Source: Gracilimonas sp965227785 (GTDB lineage: Bacteria > Bacteroidota > Rhodothermia > Balneolales > Balneolaceae). From it: 64,000 nucleotides of DNA. The DNA lies in NCBI RefSeq assembly GCF_965227785.1, contig NZ_OZ245785.1:2046001-2110000 (forward strand), in the 5' to 3' direction. This document shows positions 33,133-43,507 of the stretch, in pieces (the stretch's first letter is position 1; the number at the start of each line of letters is the position of its first letter). The translations under genes were made by a program, and so were the position numbers. The notes beneath the pieces are model-generated. The model did no database searches, had not been told where the DNA came from, and saw nothing but the letters and a program-made list of their open reading frames with translations.

Positions 33133-36100
33133 TTACTCTCCGGCCACCTGTGGCTCTCCAGCGGCGAATGTATCTCCTTTAAATACATGGATTACATCTT
33201 CCAAAATCATGTAAAGACAAGGAACGAGCACTAAAATTATTGATGTCGCAAACACAATTCCGAAACCAAGGGAAATCGCCATTGGTATTAATTGGGTAGC
33301 CTGAATAGATGTTTCCAAAATGATGGGAGTCAACCCACCGAAGGTGGTTAGCGTAGTTAACAGAATGGGCCGGAACCTTCGTAACCCGGCTTCATGAATG
33401 GCATCAAAGGCAGAGTGATCCCTTCTTTTTTTATTGGCGAAGTCAATCATGATTAGTGAATCATTTAGTACCACACCGGATAAAGCAATTACACCCATCA
33501 GGCTTACCAGCGACAAATCATAACCTAATAAAATATGACCAATAACAGCTCCTACTATGCCAAACGGTATAGCTCCCATAACGATGAGCGGCTGAGCGTA
33601 ACTATTGAAAGCAATCGCCAGCAACGCATATATAATCAATAATGCCAGCCCAAAACCTCCCCATAACGCCTGCGTAGATTCCCTCATCTCGGCTTGACTC
33701 CCCTCAAAACTCCAGGTAATGCCTGGATAATCCTGCCTTAATTGTGGTAGTACTTCTGTTTGGATGGATTCAAGCACGCGGCCTACAGCATTGGAAGGCT
33801 CTGCATCCATTCCAACCGTTACCACCCTTCGGCCATCTCTCCGGTTGATACTGGTAAACGCTTCTCCCTGTTCGATTTCTACTACATCTAAAAGAGGCAC
33901 TTCTGTACCGTTCTCCATCTGAATTATAAAATCCTCCAGGTTATGAATATCCCTCCGTTCTTCCAGTGGGAGTTTTACCCGAACCTCAACTTCATTCGTA
34001 CCTCTAAGCTGACGCTTAGCTAATGCTCCGTAAAAAGCGTTTCGCACCTGTTCTCCAACTTCAGAAGATGTTAAACCCAATTTACGACCCTCCGGCAGCA
34101 GCTTGAAGTCGAATTGGGTTTTCCCTCTGTTATAGTTGTCATTAACATCGCGTGTAGCATCAAACTGCTCAACCCGCTCGAAAAAAGCCTGACTGGCAGC
34201 TTCAAGCACTTCGATATCGGAATGGCTCAAATCAACACTAATATCCTGCTGATAACCTCCGGGACCCGCCTCAGCCTCAAACGTAATTTGGTCTACTCCC
34301 GGTATATCACCGATGTTATCCCGCCATAACTCGATTACTTCCTGGGTACTCATGGTTCGCTCGGCCGGAGGATTCATTACAATTTCCACATCAATAAAAC
34401 TCTGCCCGCGTACATTAGTCTTAATGCCCTCGGCCTGTTCAAATAAGTTGTGTTCCTGAAACATCGCATAGGTTGCATTTGTAACATCTTCCGCAACCAA
34501 TGCAGCCTGGGCATTTGTAGTACCTACCGGAAGGCTGATTCCACCTTCTATTTCGTCAGCGGGTTGTTCGGGCATCAGCACCATCCCCATATGATCACTA
34601 TACCCATATCCGCCAACGATCACCAAAAGGGCGATAGCCGTACTTAGTGTTATATATCTATTTCGCAGGCAAAGCTCCAAAAACTGCCGGTAGTAGGTGT
34701 CTATAAAACGATTGAATTTTGAAGCAAAACCCTGCTGCCATTTTTCAATTTTTATACCAATTCTGAGCGGGTTTTTCTTTGCGCTATGCCCGAGGTGAGC
34801 CGGCAGAATAAATAGTGCTTCAAACAGCGATACCGCCAATACTACAATAACTACAGCGGGAAGCGGCCACCAGTATTTACCCGTTACACCAGGAATGAAT
34901 AAGAGAGGTACAAACGCGATGATATTTGTGAGAATACTGAATGTAACCGGTTTGCTGATATCTTTGGCTCCTGCAATGGCGGCCTCAATATTACTCATTC
35001 CTTTTTGCCGGTATTCATACACATTCTCTCCGACTACAATAGCATCATCAACCACTATACCCAGCACAACCAGGAATCCAAACATCGAAATCATATTAAT
35101 GCTTAACCCAATCATCGGTAAAAACAGGATTGCCCCAACAAATGATATGGTCATTCCCATCATCACCCAAAAAGCCAGGCGATACTCAAGAAAAAGAGCA
35201 AGTATTACCAATACAATAATGATTGCCAGCAACCCATTTTCGGAAAGCAAAGCCAGTCGTTCTCTATAATCCTGAGCGGTATTTCCGTCAATCCGATACT
35301 GAACACCAGGCGGAAATCCGGCTTTAGCCTCTTCAAAAACCTGCAAAACTTTCTCTTCAATTTCTAAGGGAGATTGATTTCCTATCCTATATACTTGTAC
35401 TTCTACAGAAGTTTGTCTGTTAAACTGAGACGGAAGTCCCGCCTCCTCAAACCCATCTCTGATTTCTGCAACATCACCCAGAAGAACCGAACCACCGGTT
35501 TGTGATGAAATAATTTCAATTTGACTTAATTCATCTGCCCATTGTTTTCGCTCCTGCATTCTCAGCAGTATTTCACCTCCGGTGGTTTCAATAGCTCCTG
35601 CAGGCACATCCTGGCTGGACAGAGCTACGATATTGGCAATCTGCCCCAATGTTATATCATATTCGGGCAGCTTCTGCCTTGGTATTTCAATATGAGTTAC
35701 ATAGTCCGGAACTCCTCCTATTTCTACCTGGGTTATGCCTTCCGTGCTCAACAGCTGATCCCTTAATTGCTCAGACAGCTTTCTCAAAGTCCAGATATCG
35801 GCCTCTCCATATAGCCCAATTTCTATGACTTCCCTTTGGTTCGACTGCAAACTAACCTCAGGCTCTTCAATGTCATCCGGAAAAGTGTTTATACGATTTA
35901 CAGCTTGGTCAATATCCTGAAAAACCTGCATTCGGTCTGCACCACTTACCAGCTCAATCGAAATATTTCCGGAGCCCTCATCAGCCGTAGAGGTTATTTC
36001 TTTAATTCCCTGCACACCACGTATAGCCTCTTCTACAGGCCGCAGTATACCCTGTTCAACTTCGGCCGGTGCTGCTCCGGGGTAGGTCACACTTACATCT

Positions 36101-36270
36101 ACAAAGTCCAGAGCATATTGTGGAAACACCTCCTTCTGAATGTTGAACATCGTCCAGATACCACCACCCAGCAGTATAATCATCAGCAGGTTTGCGGCTA
36201 TCGGCTTTCTTGCCATGTAGGCTATCATTCCTGAAAAGAAGCCTTCTTTATTTGTATCCGAACTACTCAT
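33133..36270 (-). CDS. RND-family efflux permease (AcrB/HAE1 type)
   Basis: 1045 residues with the RND layout: a first membrane helix, a large periplasmic loop, helices 2-6, a second large loop, helices 8-12. The proton-relay acidic pair is visible in VLGIVVDDAIVVGE. The permease works with the adaptor encoded upstream (4-bp overlap) and an outer-membrane factor encoded elsewhere. It resembles the multidrug-export branch (HAE), not the metal branch (HME), because heavy-metal methionine motifs are lacking. Export substrate unknown. Confidence 0.94.
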   Translation of the reverse strand: MSSSDTNKEGFFSGMIAYMARKPIAANLLMIILLGGGIWTMFNIQKEVFPQYALDFVDVSVTYPGAAPAEVEQGILRPVEEAIRGVQGIKEITSTADEGSGNISIELVSGADRMQVFQDIDQAVNRINTFPDDIEEPEVSLQSNQREVIEIGLYGEADIWTLRKLSEQLRDQLLSTEGITQVEIGGVPDYVTHIEIPRQKLPEYDITLGQIANIVALSSQDVPAGAIETTGGEILLRMQERKQWADELSQIEIISSQTGGSVLLGDVAEIRDGFEEAGLPSQFNRQTSVEVQVYRIGNQSPLEIEEKVLQVFEEAKAGFPPGVQYRIDGNTAQDYRERLALLSENGLLAIIIVLVILALFLEYRLAFWVMMGMTISFVGAILFLPMIGLSINMISMFGFLVVLGIVVDDAIVVGENVYEYRQKGMSNIEAAIAGAKDISKPVTFSILTNIIAFVPLLFIPGVTGKYWWPLPAVVIVVLAVSLFEALFILPAHLGHSAKKNPLRIGIKIEKWQQGFASKFNRFIDTYYRQFLELCLRNRYITLSTAIALLVIVGGYGYSDHMGMVLMPEQPADEIEGGISLPVGTTNAQAALVAEDVTNATYAMFQEHNLFEQAEGIKTNVRGQSFIDVEIVMNPPAERTMSTQEVIELWRDNIGDIPGVDQITFEAEAGPGGYQQDISVDLSHSDIEVLEAASQAFFERVEQFDATRDVNDNYNRGKTQFDFKLLPEGRKLGLTSSEVGEQVRNAFYGALAKRQLRGTNEVEVRVKLPLEERRDIHNLEDFIIQMENGTEVPLLDVVEIEQGEAFTSINRRDGRRVVTVGMDAEPSNAVGRVLESIQTEVLPQLRQDYPGITWSFEGSQAEMRESTQALWGGFGLALLIIYALLAIAFNSYAQPLIVMGAIPFGIVGAVIGHILLGYDLSLVSLMGVIALSGVVLNDSLIMIDFANKKRRDHSAFDAIHEAGLRRFRPILLTTLTTFGGLTPIILETSIQATQLIPMAISLGFGIVFATSIILVLVPCLYMILEDVIHVFKGDTFAAGEPQVAGE

Positions 36271-37451
36271 TGTTGCACCCCTTCTGTTGATGAGCCTTCC
36301 AGCCGAAGAGGAGCCCCTTCAGTCACACTTGCCAGATTCGTGGTTACCACTTGTTCTCCACCTGATAGCCCCTGGGTTATATATGCATATTCGGCATCCT
36401 GAAATTGTATCTCCACATCCCGGATACTTAAAGAATCACCTTCTTTAACCCATACTGATTCATTAGCCCGAAGGTAATCACGCTTCAGACGCACCACACT
36501 ATTCAAAGGTCTTGTTTTAATTCGGGTCTCAACAAATGAACCTATGATCAGTTTTGGTTTTTCTGAATTGACATCCTCGAAAGCCATAGGGTCTTGAACT
36601 TCCACCAGTACCCGGGCTAACCGTGTTTGGTTTTCCAGCGACCCCAACATTCGGATCAAATTGCCGCTTCGGTGTTCTTCATTACCCCAGGCTGTTCGAT
36701 TTCTAATTATAACATCTGAGCCAGAAGAGTTATCACCAGCAGAAAGGTTCACCCATTTCAATTTTGAAAGTGGTATGGTTGTTTCAACCCAATAACTATC
36801 AACGCCAACAAGTCGCCCAAGAGCCTGACCTTCAGAGACCAATGATCCAACATTTACATTAAGGCTAAGAATATATGCGTCAAATGGGGTCTTAATTGTG
36901 GTTCTCTGCAGGTCTAGCTTTGCTTGATTAACTGAAGCCTCAGCAGACGCAACCGCCGATTTAGCTGATTCAAGCTGAGGCTCTCTAAGCACTAATGCCT
37001 TATTTGTGTCAGATAGCGTATCATCCAGTAATTCATATTCTTTTTTTGCTGCCTCCTGAAGTCCCAATTCCAACTGAAGGTCTGACTTGGCCTGGCTCAG
37101 CTCACTTTCCGCTTGTTTTAGCGCGTTCCTGTAATCCATAGAGTCTACCTGCAGTAAAACGTCTCCCTTTTCTACATAACTGCCGGGAATGAACTTCTCT
37201 GATCGCTCCATTATTTCGCCACTCACTCTTGAACTAAGCAAAATGTCTTGCGAAGGTTGTACGGTACCCGTTGCTGTAATTGTTGGTGTGAAATCACCTT
37301 GTTCAGCTTCTATAACTTCAACCAACATGGCAGTTTCTTTTGTTGCCCCTGATCGCGAAGCTTCAGGCTCAGTGGAGAATATCAGCGTAATAACTGCCGC
37401 AGCTCCTATCAGAATTGATAATGAAACTATCAGTGTTTTTTTCCATCCCAT
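36267..37451 (-). CDS. RND efflux periplasmic adaptor (HlyD/MFP family)
   Basis: 394 residues. An N-terminal membrane anchor (about 7-26), a lipoyl-like half (GTVQPSQDILLSSRVSGEI, then VEKGDVLLQVDSMDYRNAL), a coiled-coil hairpin (about 105-175), the second lipoyl half (TPFDAYILSLNVNVGSLVSEGQAL) and the barrel and membrane-proximal domains. It links the RND permease to an outer-membrane factor. Gene order, adaptor then permease with ATGA overlap, is typical. Confidence 0.93.
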   Translation of the reverse strand: MGWKKTLIVSLSILIGAAAVITLIFSTEPEASRSGATKETAMLVEVIEAEQGDFTPTITATGTVQPSQDILLSSRVSGEIMERSEKFIPGSYVEKGDVLLQVDSMDYRNALKQAESELSQAKSDLQLELGLQEAAKKEYELLDDTLSDTNKALVLREPQLESAKSAVASAEASVNQAKLDLQRTTIKTPFDAYILSLNVNVGSLVSEGQALGRLVGVDSYWVETTIPLSKLKWVNLSAGDNSSGSDVIIRNRTAWGNEEHRSGNLIRMLGSLENQTRLARVLVEVQDPMAFEDVNSEKPKLIIGSFVETRIKTRPLNSVVRLKRDYLRANESVWVKEGDSLSIRDVEIQFQDAEYAYITQGLSGGEQVVTTNLASVTEGAPLRLEGSSTEGVQQ

Positions 37452-37668
37452 AATATTGCAAGTTAGGCGTTCGTAAGCGGATTAAGCTTAATGACTTGAT
37501 ATCTTTAACTTGTATGGAAAAGTCTGCGTTCGGGATTAAATGTAAATGAATTTTATAAAGGGCTTTTAGCACTGCTACTGGGTTCTTTTTATTTCATTGA
37601 AATCAATCTTTTCCGACAACTGTTGTGCGAACGTACATTGATTATAAATTCCCCAAATAATTTTAGTC

Positions 37669-38823
37669 ATGGAACAAGTAATTACTTCCGAACGGGTACC
37701 CATAAAATTATGGTTGTCTGATATGGAGGACGGAGCTTTGCAGCAGGCTAAAAACCTTGCGAACCTTCCTTTTGCTTTTCGACATATCGCCATTATGCCC
37801 GACTCCCACCAAGGGTATGGAATGCCCATTGGCGGAGTGCTTGCAACCGAAGATGTCATCATCCCGAATGCTGTTGGCGTTGATATCGGTTGCGGAATGT
37901 GTTCCCTCAAAACAAATCAGCAAGAACTTGATAATCCCATCTTAAAGAAGATTATGGGCATCATCCGGAAAACCGTACCTGTTGGGTTCAGCCATCACGA
38001 TGGGAAGCAGGAAGAAAAATGGATGCCAAACGTAACTCAAAAGTTACCGATTGTAGAGCAGGAGTATGAGGCAGCACGATCTCAGGTTGGCACACTCGGC
38101 GGCGGTAATCATTTCATTGAAATTCAGAAAGGGTCGGATGGGTTTGTTTGGATTATGATTCACTCCGGCTCCCGAAACATCGGTTATACCGTAGCCAAAC
38201 ACTATAACCAGAAAGCAAAAGAGCTGAATAAAAAATGGCGGAGTGAAGTAGGTAATGATTTGGCTTTCTTCCCGGAAGACTCACAGGAATACGCTGATTA
38301 CATTTCTGAAATGGAGTATTGCATAGAATTTGCCCTCAATAACCGGAAGCTTATGATGGAACGGGTGAAAAGTGCCTTTTCAGAGGTTCTGCCGGATGTT
38401 GAGTTTTCTGGCTTCATCAATAAACCCCATAATTTTGCAGAGCGGGAAAACCACTTTGGGAAAAATGTTTGGGTACACCGTAAAGGGGCAACCCGTGCCC
38501 GGGAGGGTGAGCTGGGAATGATCCCCGGTTCGCAGGGAACACCCTCTTACATTGTTCGGGGGAAGGGCAACAAAGAGTCTTTTGAGTCTTGCTCGCACGG
38601 AGCCGGAAGGATAATGAGTCGCACCAAGGCTAAAAAAACGCTCAGCGTAAAAGAGCAGTCCAAAGCCCTTGAAGAGCGGGGCATTCTTCATGCCATCCGC
38701 TCACAAAGTGACTTGGATGAGGCACCCGGCTCCTACAAAGACATCCGAAAAGTGATGAGCCTTCAAAAAGACCTCGTCGATATTGAACTGGAACTGGAGC
38801 CGTTGGCTGTTATTAAAGGATAG
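37669..38823 (+). CDS. rtcB: RtcB-type RNA ligase
   Basis: 384 residues. The metal ligands of RtcB are present: Asp72 and Cys75 in GVDIGCGM, His148 in GGGNHFIE, His165 in IHSGSRNIG. His310 in SCSHGAGR matches the histidine guanylylated in E. coli RtcB (His337). It joins RNA 2',3'-cyclic phosphate or 3'-phosphate ends to 5'-OH ends using GTP. No RtcA, archease or RNA-repair partner is adjacent. The 217-bp gap upstream shows nothing I can name beyond AT-rich DNA. Confidence 0.93.
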   Translation: MEQVITSERVPIKLWLSDMEDGALQQAKNLANLPFAFRHIAIMPDSHQGYGMPIGGVLATEDVIIPNAVGVDIGCGMCSLKTNQQELDNPILKKIMGIIRKTVPVGFSHHDGKQEEKWMPNVTQKLPIVEQEYEAARSQVGTLGGGNHFIEIQKGSDGFVWIMIHSGSRNIGYTVAKHYNQKAKELNKKWRSEVGNDLAFFPEDSQEYADYISEMEYCIEFALNNRKLMMERVKSAFSEVLPDVEFSGFINKPHNFAERENHFGKNVWVHRKGATRAREGELGMIPGSQGTPSYIVRGKGNKESFESCSHGAGRIMSRTKAKKTLSVKEQSKALEERGILHAIRSQSDLDEAPGSYKDIRKVMSLQKDLVDIELELEPLAVIKG

Positions 38824-38828
38824 TATTT

Positions 38829-39830
38829 CTACATATCGAGCGAGCTATGGTCGCCGACATCTACCTTTCCTTTTACGTTCTTAAGGTTGGTGTGAGCACC
38901 AATGGTTGATCCGCTTGTCTCTACAGAATCCAGCGCGGCATTTTCCCGTATAATGCTATTCTCCACTTTTGAGTTCTTGATCACCGTGTTGGCTTCAATA
39001 CTCACCTTAGGGCCTACCGTACTATTCTCGATTTGCACACCTTCCCCAATAAAAACAGGAGGAATGATCTTGGATCCGGGATATTTACTCTCATCTACAT
39101 CGTCAAATTCTTTTTCAGTGATGATGCCGGTGGTTTCCAGCCAGGCGGGCAGCGTTCCGCAGTCCAGCCATTCATCAACCGTAGCTGTTTTGAATACTTT
39201 GCCTTCTTTAATCATCATGTCGAGGGCAGCTGTCAGGAAATACTCACCGCCTGGTCCGCGCATATCATCGCCGATAACTTTATCGATTTTTTCTTTCAGG
39301 GCTTTACCGCTTTTAAAATAATACACCCCGATGATAGCTAAGTCGGAAATAAACTCTTTTGGCTTCTCTACAAATCCGGTGATGGTATCGCCTTCATAAA
39401 CAGCTACGCCAAAACGGGATGGATCTTCCACTTTTTTGAGCCAAATCACACTGTCCGCATCACCTAATTCGAAAGGTTCTTCACTGTCAAAAATGGTATC
39501 AGCAAAAGCAATGATAACTTCTCCGTCCAGATGGTCACTTGCACAGGCAACGGCATGGGCAGTTCCCAGCGCCTCGGCCTGAACTTCAAAAATAGGTTTC
39601 GCTTTATGTCGGGCACTCATTTCACGCAGCGGCTGTTTAATATCTTCTCCAAAATCTGGCCCCAGTATGAATACAATTTCGGTAATATCCCGATCCAGCG
39701 TGCGGTTAAAAGTCTCTATGATCCGTTCTATAATCATGGTTCCCGCAACAGGAAGCAGGGGCTTGGGCACGGTATGAGAATGAGGGCGAACACGAGTTCC
39801 GCGTCCGGCCATTGGGATAATTAATTTCAT
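38829..39830 (-). CDS. Sugar-phosphate nucleotidyltransferase with left-handed beta-helix end
   Basis: 333 residues. The nucleotidyltransferase signature MAGRGTRVRPHSHTVPKPLL starts at about residue 7, followed by ALGTAHAVACA and ADTIFDSEEP, a variant of the usual acidic metal-binding site. The C-terminal 70 residues have hexapeptide-like repeats of a left-handed beta-helix (IENSTVGPKVSIEANTVI). It activates a sugar-1-phosphate, glucose- or N-acetylglucosamine-like; the exact substrate is not decided. It is convergent with rtcB (5-bp gap) and divergent from the MurF-like gene. Confidence 0.88.
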   Translation of the reverse strand: MKLIIPMAGRGTRVRPHSHTVPKPLLPVAGTMIIERIIETFNRTLDRDITEIVFILGPDFGEDIKQPLREMSARHKAKPIFEVQAEALGTAHAVACASDHLDGEVIIAFADTIFDSEEPFELGDADSVIWLKKVEDPSRFGVAVYEGDTITGFVEKPKEFISDLAIIGVYYFKSGKALKEKIDKVIGDDMRGPGGEYFLTAALDMMIKEGKVFKTATVDEWLDCGTLPAWLETTGIITEKEFDDVDESKYPGSKIIPPVFIGEGVQIENSTVGPKVSIEANTVIKNSKVENSIIRENAALDSVETSGSTIGAHTNLKNVKGKVDVGDHSSLDM

Positions 39831-39983
39831 ATATTTGGCTGCATTACTTGAAACAATTTAATTTAGTGGCGGTGAATATAGGGGGGTTATCAACCAATTT
39901 CGACTTTCGGTTTTTATGATACACCCTTCTTGTTAACGCCCCTGATATCATATCATCTGCACAATTAATAAAAATCCAACATA

Positions 39984-41675
39984 TTGAACTGGTACTACAC
40001 ACTTCTTGATGCCGGCGCTGTACTATTTTGCCTCTTTTTCTTACGATATACCTGGTATCGGATGCGCTTTTTCCTGCACACTTATCAACAGGTGGGGTAT
40101 AAAAACAATGAGTATTGGCAGTGGCTGAAAACTCATTGGGACGAAAAAGTAATCCCGGCTAACATCGCCATCCTGAATGTGTTCATTTTTATCTTCATTT
40201 GGTTTGATGGCTGGTTTAACGACACTTTCACTTATTCTTCGCTCGCCGTTTTCTTTTTTGTGATCAGCTACTTCTGGTTCGGGTCGGTTTCTAATTACAA
40301 ACCAGAGAAGGTTAAAAAGCCCCTGGTGTTCACACCACGGGTTATTCGCCTGATGGTTCCTTTCGTACTCTTCTGTAGTTTCTTCCCCGTACTTTTTACC
40401 TATTTGGGCTTTACCGGCATGCTGCCTTTTCTGGATGCTCAGCTTCCCAACTATTTTTCCGGGCTGCAAAGGTTCGACCTCACCATCCTCGTATTCGGGT
40501 GGGCCTTTGGCGCTATGATTGTTCCTTTTTTCATTTTCCTTGCAGGGCTGCTTACCAAGCCTGTTGAGTTGTACATCCAAAATGGATTCAAGAAACAAGC
40601 TCGCCGAAAATTGGCTTCCATGCCTGATTTAAAAGTGATCGCCATCACCGGAAGCTATGGTAAGACCAGCACGAAGTTCATGATTCGAGACTTGCTGAAA
40701 GAGCGTTTCAATGTCTGCTCAACACCCGGCAGCTACAACACCCCAATGGGTATTTGCAAGGTTATAAACAACGACCTGCAATCTCACCACCAGATACTTA
40801 TTCTTGAAATGGGTGCCCGTTATGAAGGCAATATTCAGGAACTTTGTGATATTGCCAAGCCTGATATTTCCGTGGTAACCAATGTCGGAGTGGCTCACTT
40901 AGAGACCTTTGGCTCACAGGATGTAATCGCTAGCGAAAAAGGCACACTGGTTGATAACCTTATTGAAGGAGATACCGCCATCCTTAATGCCGATGACCCT
41001 CGTGTTTCTAAAATGGGAGCCGGGCGAGCTGAAATCAAACGCATATTGGTCGGGTTAGAAAGTGGTGACATCAACGGCTCCAACATCTCCTACGATACCT
41101 CAGGAATGGAGTTTGATGTTCAAATAGGTGGTGAAACCGAACACTTTCAAACACAATTACTCGGTGCTCATAACGCACAGAACTTATTGCTTGCCGTTGG
41201 AGTCGGGCATCACTTCGGTTTACGCCTTAAAACCATGGCTCTGGCTTCGGGTAAAATTGAACCCGTGGAGCACCGGCTCGAGCTTAAAAAACAGGGTGAT
41301 CTTTTTATAATCGATGACGCCTTCAATTCCAATCCGGTTGGTGCAAAAAATGCTGTGGAAATCCTGAGTCAGTTCAATTCAGGACAGCGTATTATCATCA
41401 CCCCGGGCATGGTAGAGCTGGGAGAGATTGAGGAAGAAGAGAACACGAACTTCGGCGAAACTATTGGCAAGGCTAATCTCGATCTGGTTGTTTTGGTAGG
41501 AGAAGAGAGAGCCAAACCAATCCTTGAAGGCATCAAAAACTTTGACAGCAACGCAATGAATGTCCGGGTAGTTAATACTTTGTTTGAGGCGAATGAACTT
41601 GTCCAAAAACATGCACGCTCCGGAGACATCATCCTGTACGAGAACGACCTTCCCGATGTGTATAATGAGGGATAA
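39984..41675 (+). CDS. Membrane-anchored MurF-like Mur ligase
   Basis: 563 residues. The first 200 carry about five hydrophobic helices (5-25, 58-76, 83-103, 119-146, 165-192), which ordinary MurF lacks. The rest is a Mur ligase: P-loop ITGSYGKTST (glycines at 223 and 226), TPGSYNTPMG, EMGARYEGNIQEL, TNVGVAHLETFGS and DDAFNSNPVGAK, closest to MurF. It would couple ATP hydrolysis to amide bond formation at the membrane. The start is TTG at 39984, since no ATG precedes helix 1. A normal murF is expected elsewhere, so this is likely a specialised paralog. Confidence 0.85.
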   Translation: MNWYYTLLDAGAVLFCLFFLRYTWYRMRFFLHTYQQVGYKNNEYWQWLKTHWDEKVIPANIAILNVFIFIFIWFDGWFNDTFTYSSLAVFFFVISYFWFGSVSNYKPEKVKKPLVFTPRVIRLMVPFVLFCSFFPVLFTYLGFTGMLPFLDAQLPNYFSGLQRFDLTILVFGWAFGAMIVPFFIFLAGLLTKPVELYIQNGFKKQARRKLASMPDLKVIAITGSYGKTSTKFMIRDLLKERFNVCSTPGSYNTPMGICKVINNDLQSHHQILILEMGARYEGNIQELCDIAKPDISVVTNVGVAHLETFGSQDVIASEKGTLVDNLIEGDTAILNADDPRVSKMGAGRAEIKRILVGLESGDINGSNISYDTSGMEFDVQIGGETEHFQTQLLGAHNAQNLLLAVGVGHHFGLRLKTMALASGKIEPVEHRLELKKQGDLFIIDDAFNSNPVGAKNAVEILSQFNSGQRIIITPGMVELGEIEEEENTNFGETIGKANLDLVVLVGEERAKPILEGIKNFDSNAMNVRVVNTLFEANELVQKHARSGDIILYENDLPDVYNEG

Positions 41676-41738
41676 GTAAGTGATATGGTAACTCTTGCCC
41701 CCTTTATTGGTAGCAGCCTTAAGGGCTTAAATTCTTCT

Positions 41739-42125
41739 TTATAGTATCGAGTAAAGTATAAAGCATCCAAAAAGAACTGATAGTGGCGATATATAACGAA
41801 TATAATTTGGTGTGAGAATTTCTGCACACCATAAAGCGTAGTTGTGATGAATCCTTCTGGGCACCAAGTACAGAATCAATGAAGTTGCTATCATAAACCA
41901 CCCAAGAATCGAAAACACTTCTGGATATTTTGACAGTTCTGAGCAAACTATCAATCCTGCAGCTGGAATCATTCTAATGGTGATCTCGGTATAGTTAATA
42001 AGATTCGTGCTTCCTGCTTTTCTTAAGAACTCTCTTGCTTTCTGAGGTTTCCAAAACATCAAAACCCCTGTCAAAACAAGAAAAACACCAAATAGAATTA
42101 CGATGTACTTCGCAGTGAGAGTCAT
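41739..42125 (-). CDS. Small membrane protein, unrecognised
   Basis: 128 residues with hydrophobic segments at about 6-25, 45-63, 68-87 and 108-127, and the Tyr- and Arg-rich cytoplasmic linker LVPRRIHHNYALW. I do not recognise the family. It lies 86 bp from the LolC/E-type permease gene on the same strand, but nothing shows a functional link. The clean hydrophobic pattern supports a real gene. Confidence 0.6.
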   Translation of the reverse strand: MTLTAKYIVILFGVFLVLTGVLMFWKPQKAREFLRKAGSTNLINYTEITIRMIPAAGLIVCSELSKYPEVFSILGWFMIATSLILYLVPRRIHHNYALWCAEILTPNYIRYISPLSVLFGCFILYSIL

Positions 42126-42211
42126 TCTTATTAGTTTTTATTTCACGCCGTCTTACCTTCCACAATTCTTAGAACGACTTACATTACCCATCAACTTTCA
42201 ACTCACAAAAC

Positions 42212-43438
42212 TCACTCATATCGAACCGCATCCGCAGGCTGGACCTGAGACGCCCGGTGCGCCGGATACCAGCTCGCCAAAATGCAAAGGAGTAAACTGG
42301 CAACTAAGATAATAATCACATCTATCGGGCTGACCTGAACCGGGTACGCATCAATAATAAATGCCGAAGATAACTTCACCAACCCGAACTTCATTTGCAG
42401 CCAGCTCAGCAGTAAACCCAACGCCCCTCCTATTCCGCATCCAATTAATCCAATGTACAAACCCTGTTTTCTGAATATGGATTTAATGCCTGCCTTGCTG
42501 TATCCCATCGACATAAGGATTCCTATGTCTCTCTGCTTTTGAATGACGATCATCGTCAGAGAGCCAATGATATTCAGCACGGCTACAATCACTATAAGAA
42601 TCAAAATGACAAAAGAGCCCCATTTCTCCATATACATTACATCATAAAGCGGTTTTTGAAGATCATACCAGGTTGAAATCTCAAAATCATCTCCCAGCAT
42701 AGACTGTATTTCTTTCTTAATGCCATTAGCCGCTTCATTGTCATGAAGCTTGATGTCTATACCGGTAATTTGGTTCCGGGCACGAAATAAGCGTTTGGCC
42801 GCTTCGATATCTACAAATACCTTGGGTCCGCCGGCCACCTGCTGTAAAAAATATGCTCCGCGAAGGTCAAAGCGATAGGTTTGCGGAACCGTGATTTGGG
42901 TGAGGGCATTTTTCATCCCGGCGGCACTTAACAAGGCGATATCTTCCCCTACGTTTAGCCTCAACCTGTTCTTAAGTTCTTCATGAACAATAATGCCCGG
43001 CGTGCGATCCCGAACAGAAATATCAAAAACTCCCGTTGTAATACTTTCCTCAATATCCACCAACTGGAAGAACAGGTCACGTTCCACACCTTTCACATCC
43101 ACCACTTCGTTTTGAACTCCTTCCAAAGCCAAAAGTGCCTTTCCTTCAACATAGGGAGAAATAACCCGCACCTCAGGAAGTGCCTTTATTTGCTCCATCA
43201 TTTCCTGATTTTGTGCGAAGGTTGCGGCCCCTGATGCTTCTATTCTAACATCAGGATCGTAAGAAAGCAGGAAGTTTTTGATTACATCAAAAAATCCATT
43301 GAAAACCGACAAAACCACAATCAAAAGGGCCGTACCGATGGTGATGCCGGTGATACTGATAAAGGTAAGTGTGGATATAAGCGATATGTGTTTTCGGGAA
43401 AAAAGGTATCGCCGTGCAATAAATCCTGAATTCTTCAT
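42212..43438 (-). CDS. LolC/LolE-type lipoprotein-releasing permease
   Basis: 408 residues from the ATG at 43438 (MKNSGFIARRYLFSRK, the usual start of LolC/E proteins); an extension to 43459 adds seven unlikely residues. One membrane helix near 23-48, a large periplasmic MacB-like domain (about 50-270), and three C-terminal helices of the FtsX-type permease (VILILIVIVAVLNIIGSL onward). LolC/E with the ATPase LolD moves lipoproteins out of the inner membrane. LolD is not adjacent. Confidence 0.9.
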   Translation of the reverse strand: MKNSGFIARRYLFSRKHISLISTLTFISITGITIGTALLIVVLSVFNGFFDVIKNFLLSYDPDVRIEASGAATFAQNQEMMEQIKALPEVRVISPYVEGKALLALEGVQNEVVDVKGVERDLFFQLVDIEESITTGVFDISVRDRTPGIIVHEELKNRLRLNVGEDIALLSAAGMKNALTQITVPQTYRFDLRGAYFLQQVAGGPKVFVDIEAAKRLFRARNQITGIDIKLHDNEAANGIKKEIQSMLGDDFEISTWYDLQKPLYDVMYMEKWGSFVILILIVIVAVLNIIGSLTMIVIQKQRDIGILMSMGYSKAGIKSIFRKQGLYIGLIGCGIGGALGLLLSWLQMKFGLVKLSSAFIIDAYPVQVSPIDVIIILVASLLLCILASWYPAHRASQVQPADAVRYE

Positions 43439-43507
43439 AGCCACAAAATATAGAATCAAGCAATTGAAAGCACTTTAAATGAAGACAGACATTTGTTAAA
43501 GTTTTAG

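Noticed and set aside
36267..37451. Complete tripartite efflux operon
   Set aside because: Only adaptor and permease are present; no outer-membrane factor gene lies in the window.
40041..40598. Open minus-strand frame inside the membrane part of the MurF-like gene
   Set aside because: The plus strand has a clean hydrophobic pattern leading into the Mur ligase domain; the minus frame has none.
43439..43459. Upstream start for the LolC/E-type gene
   Set aside because: The seven added residues are not typical, and the ATG at 43438 gives the family's usual N-terminus.
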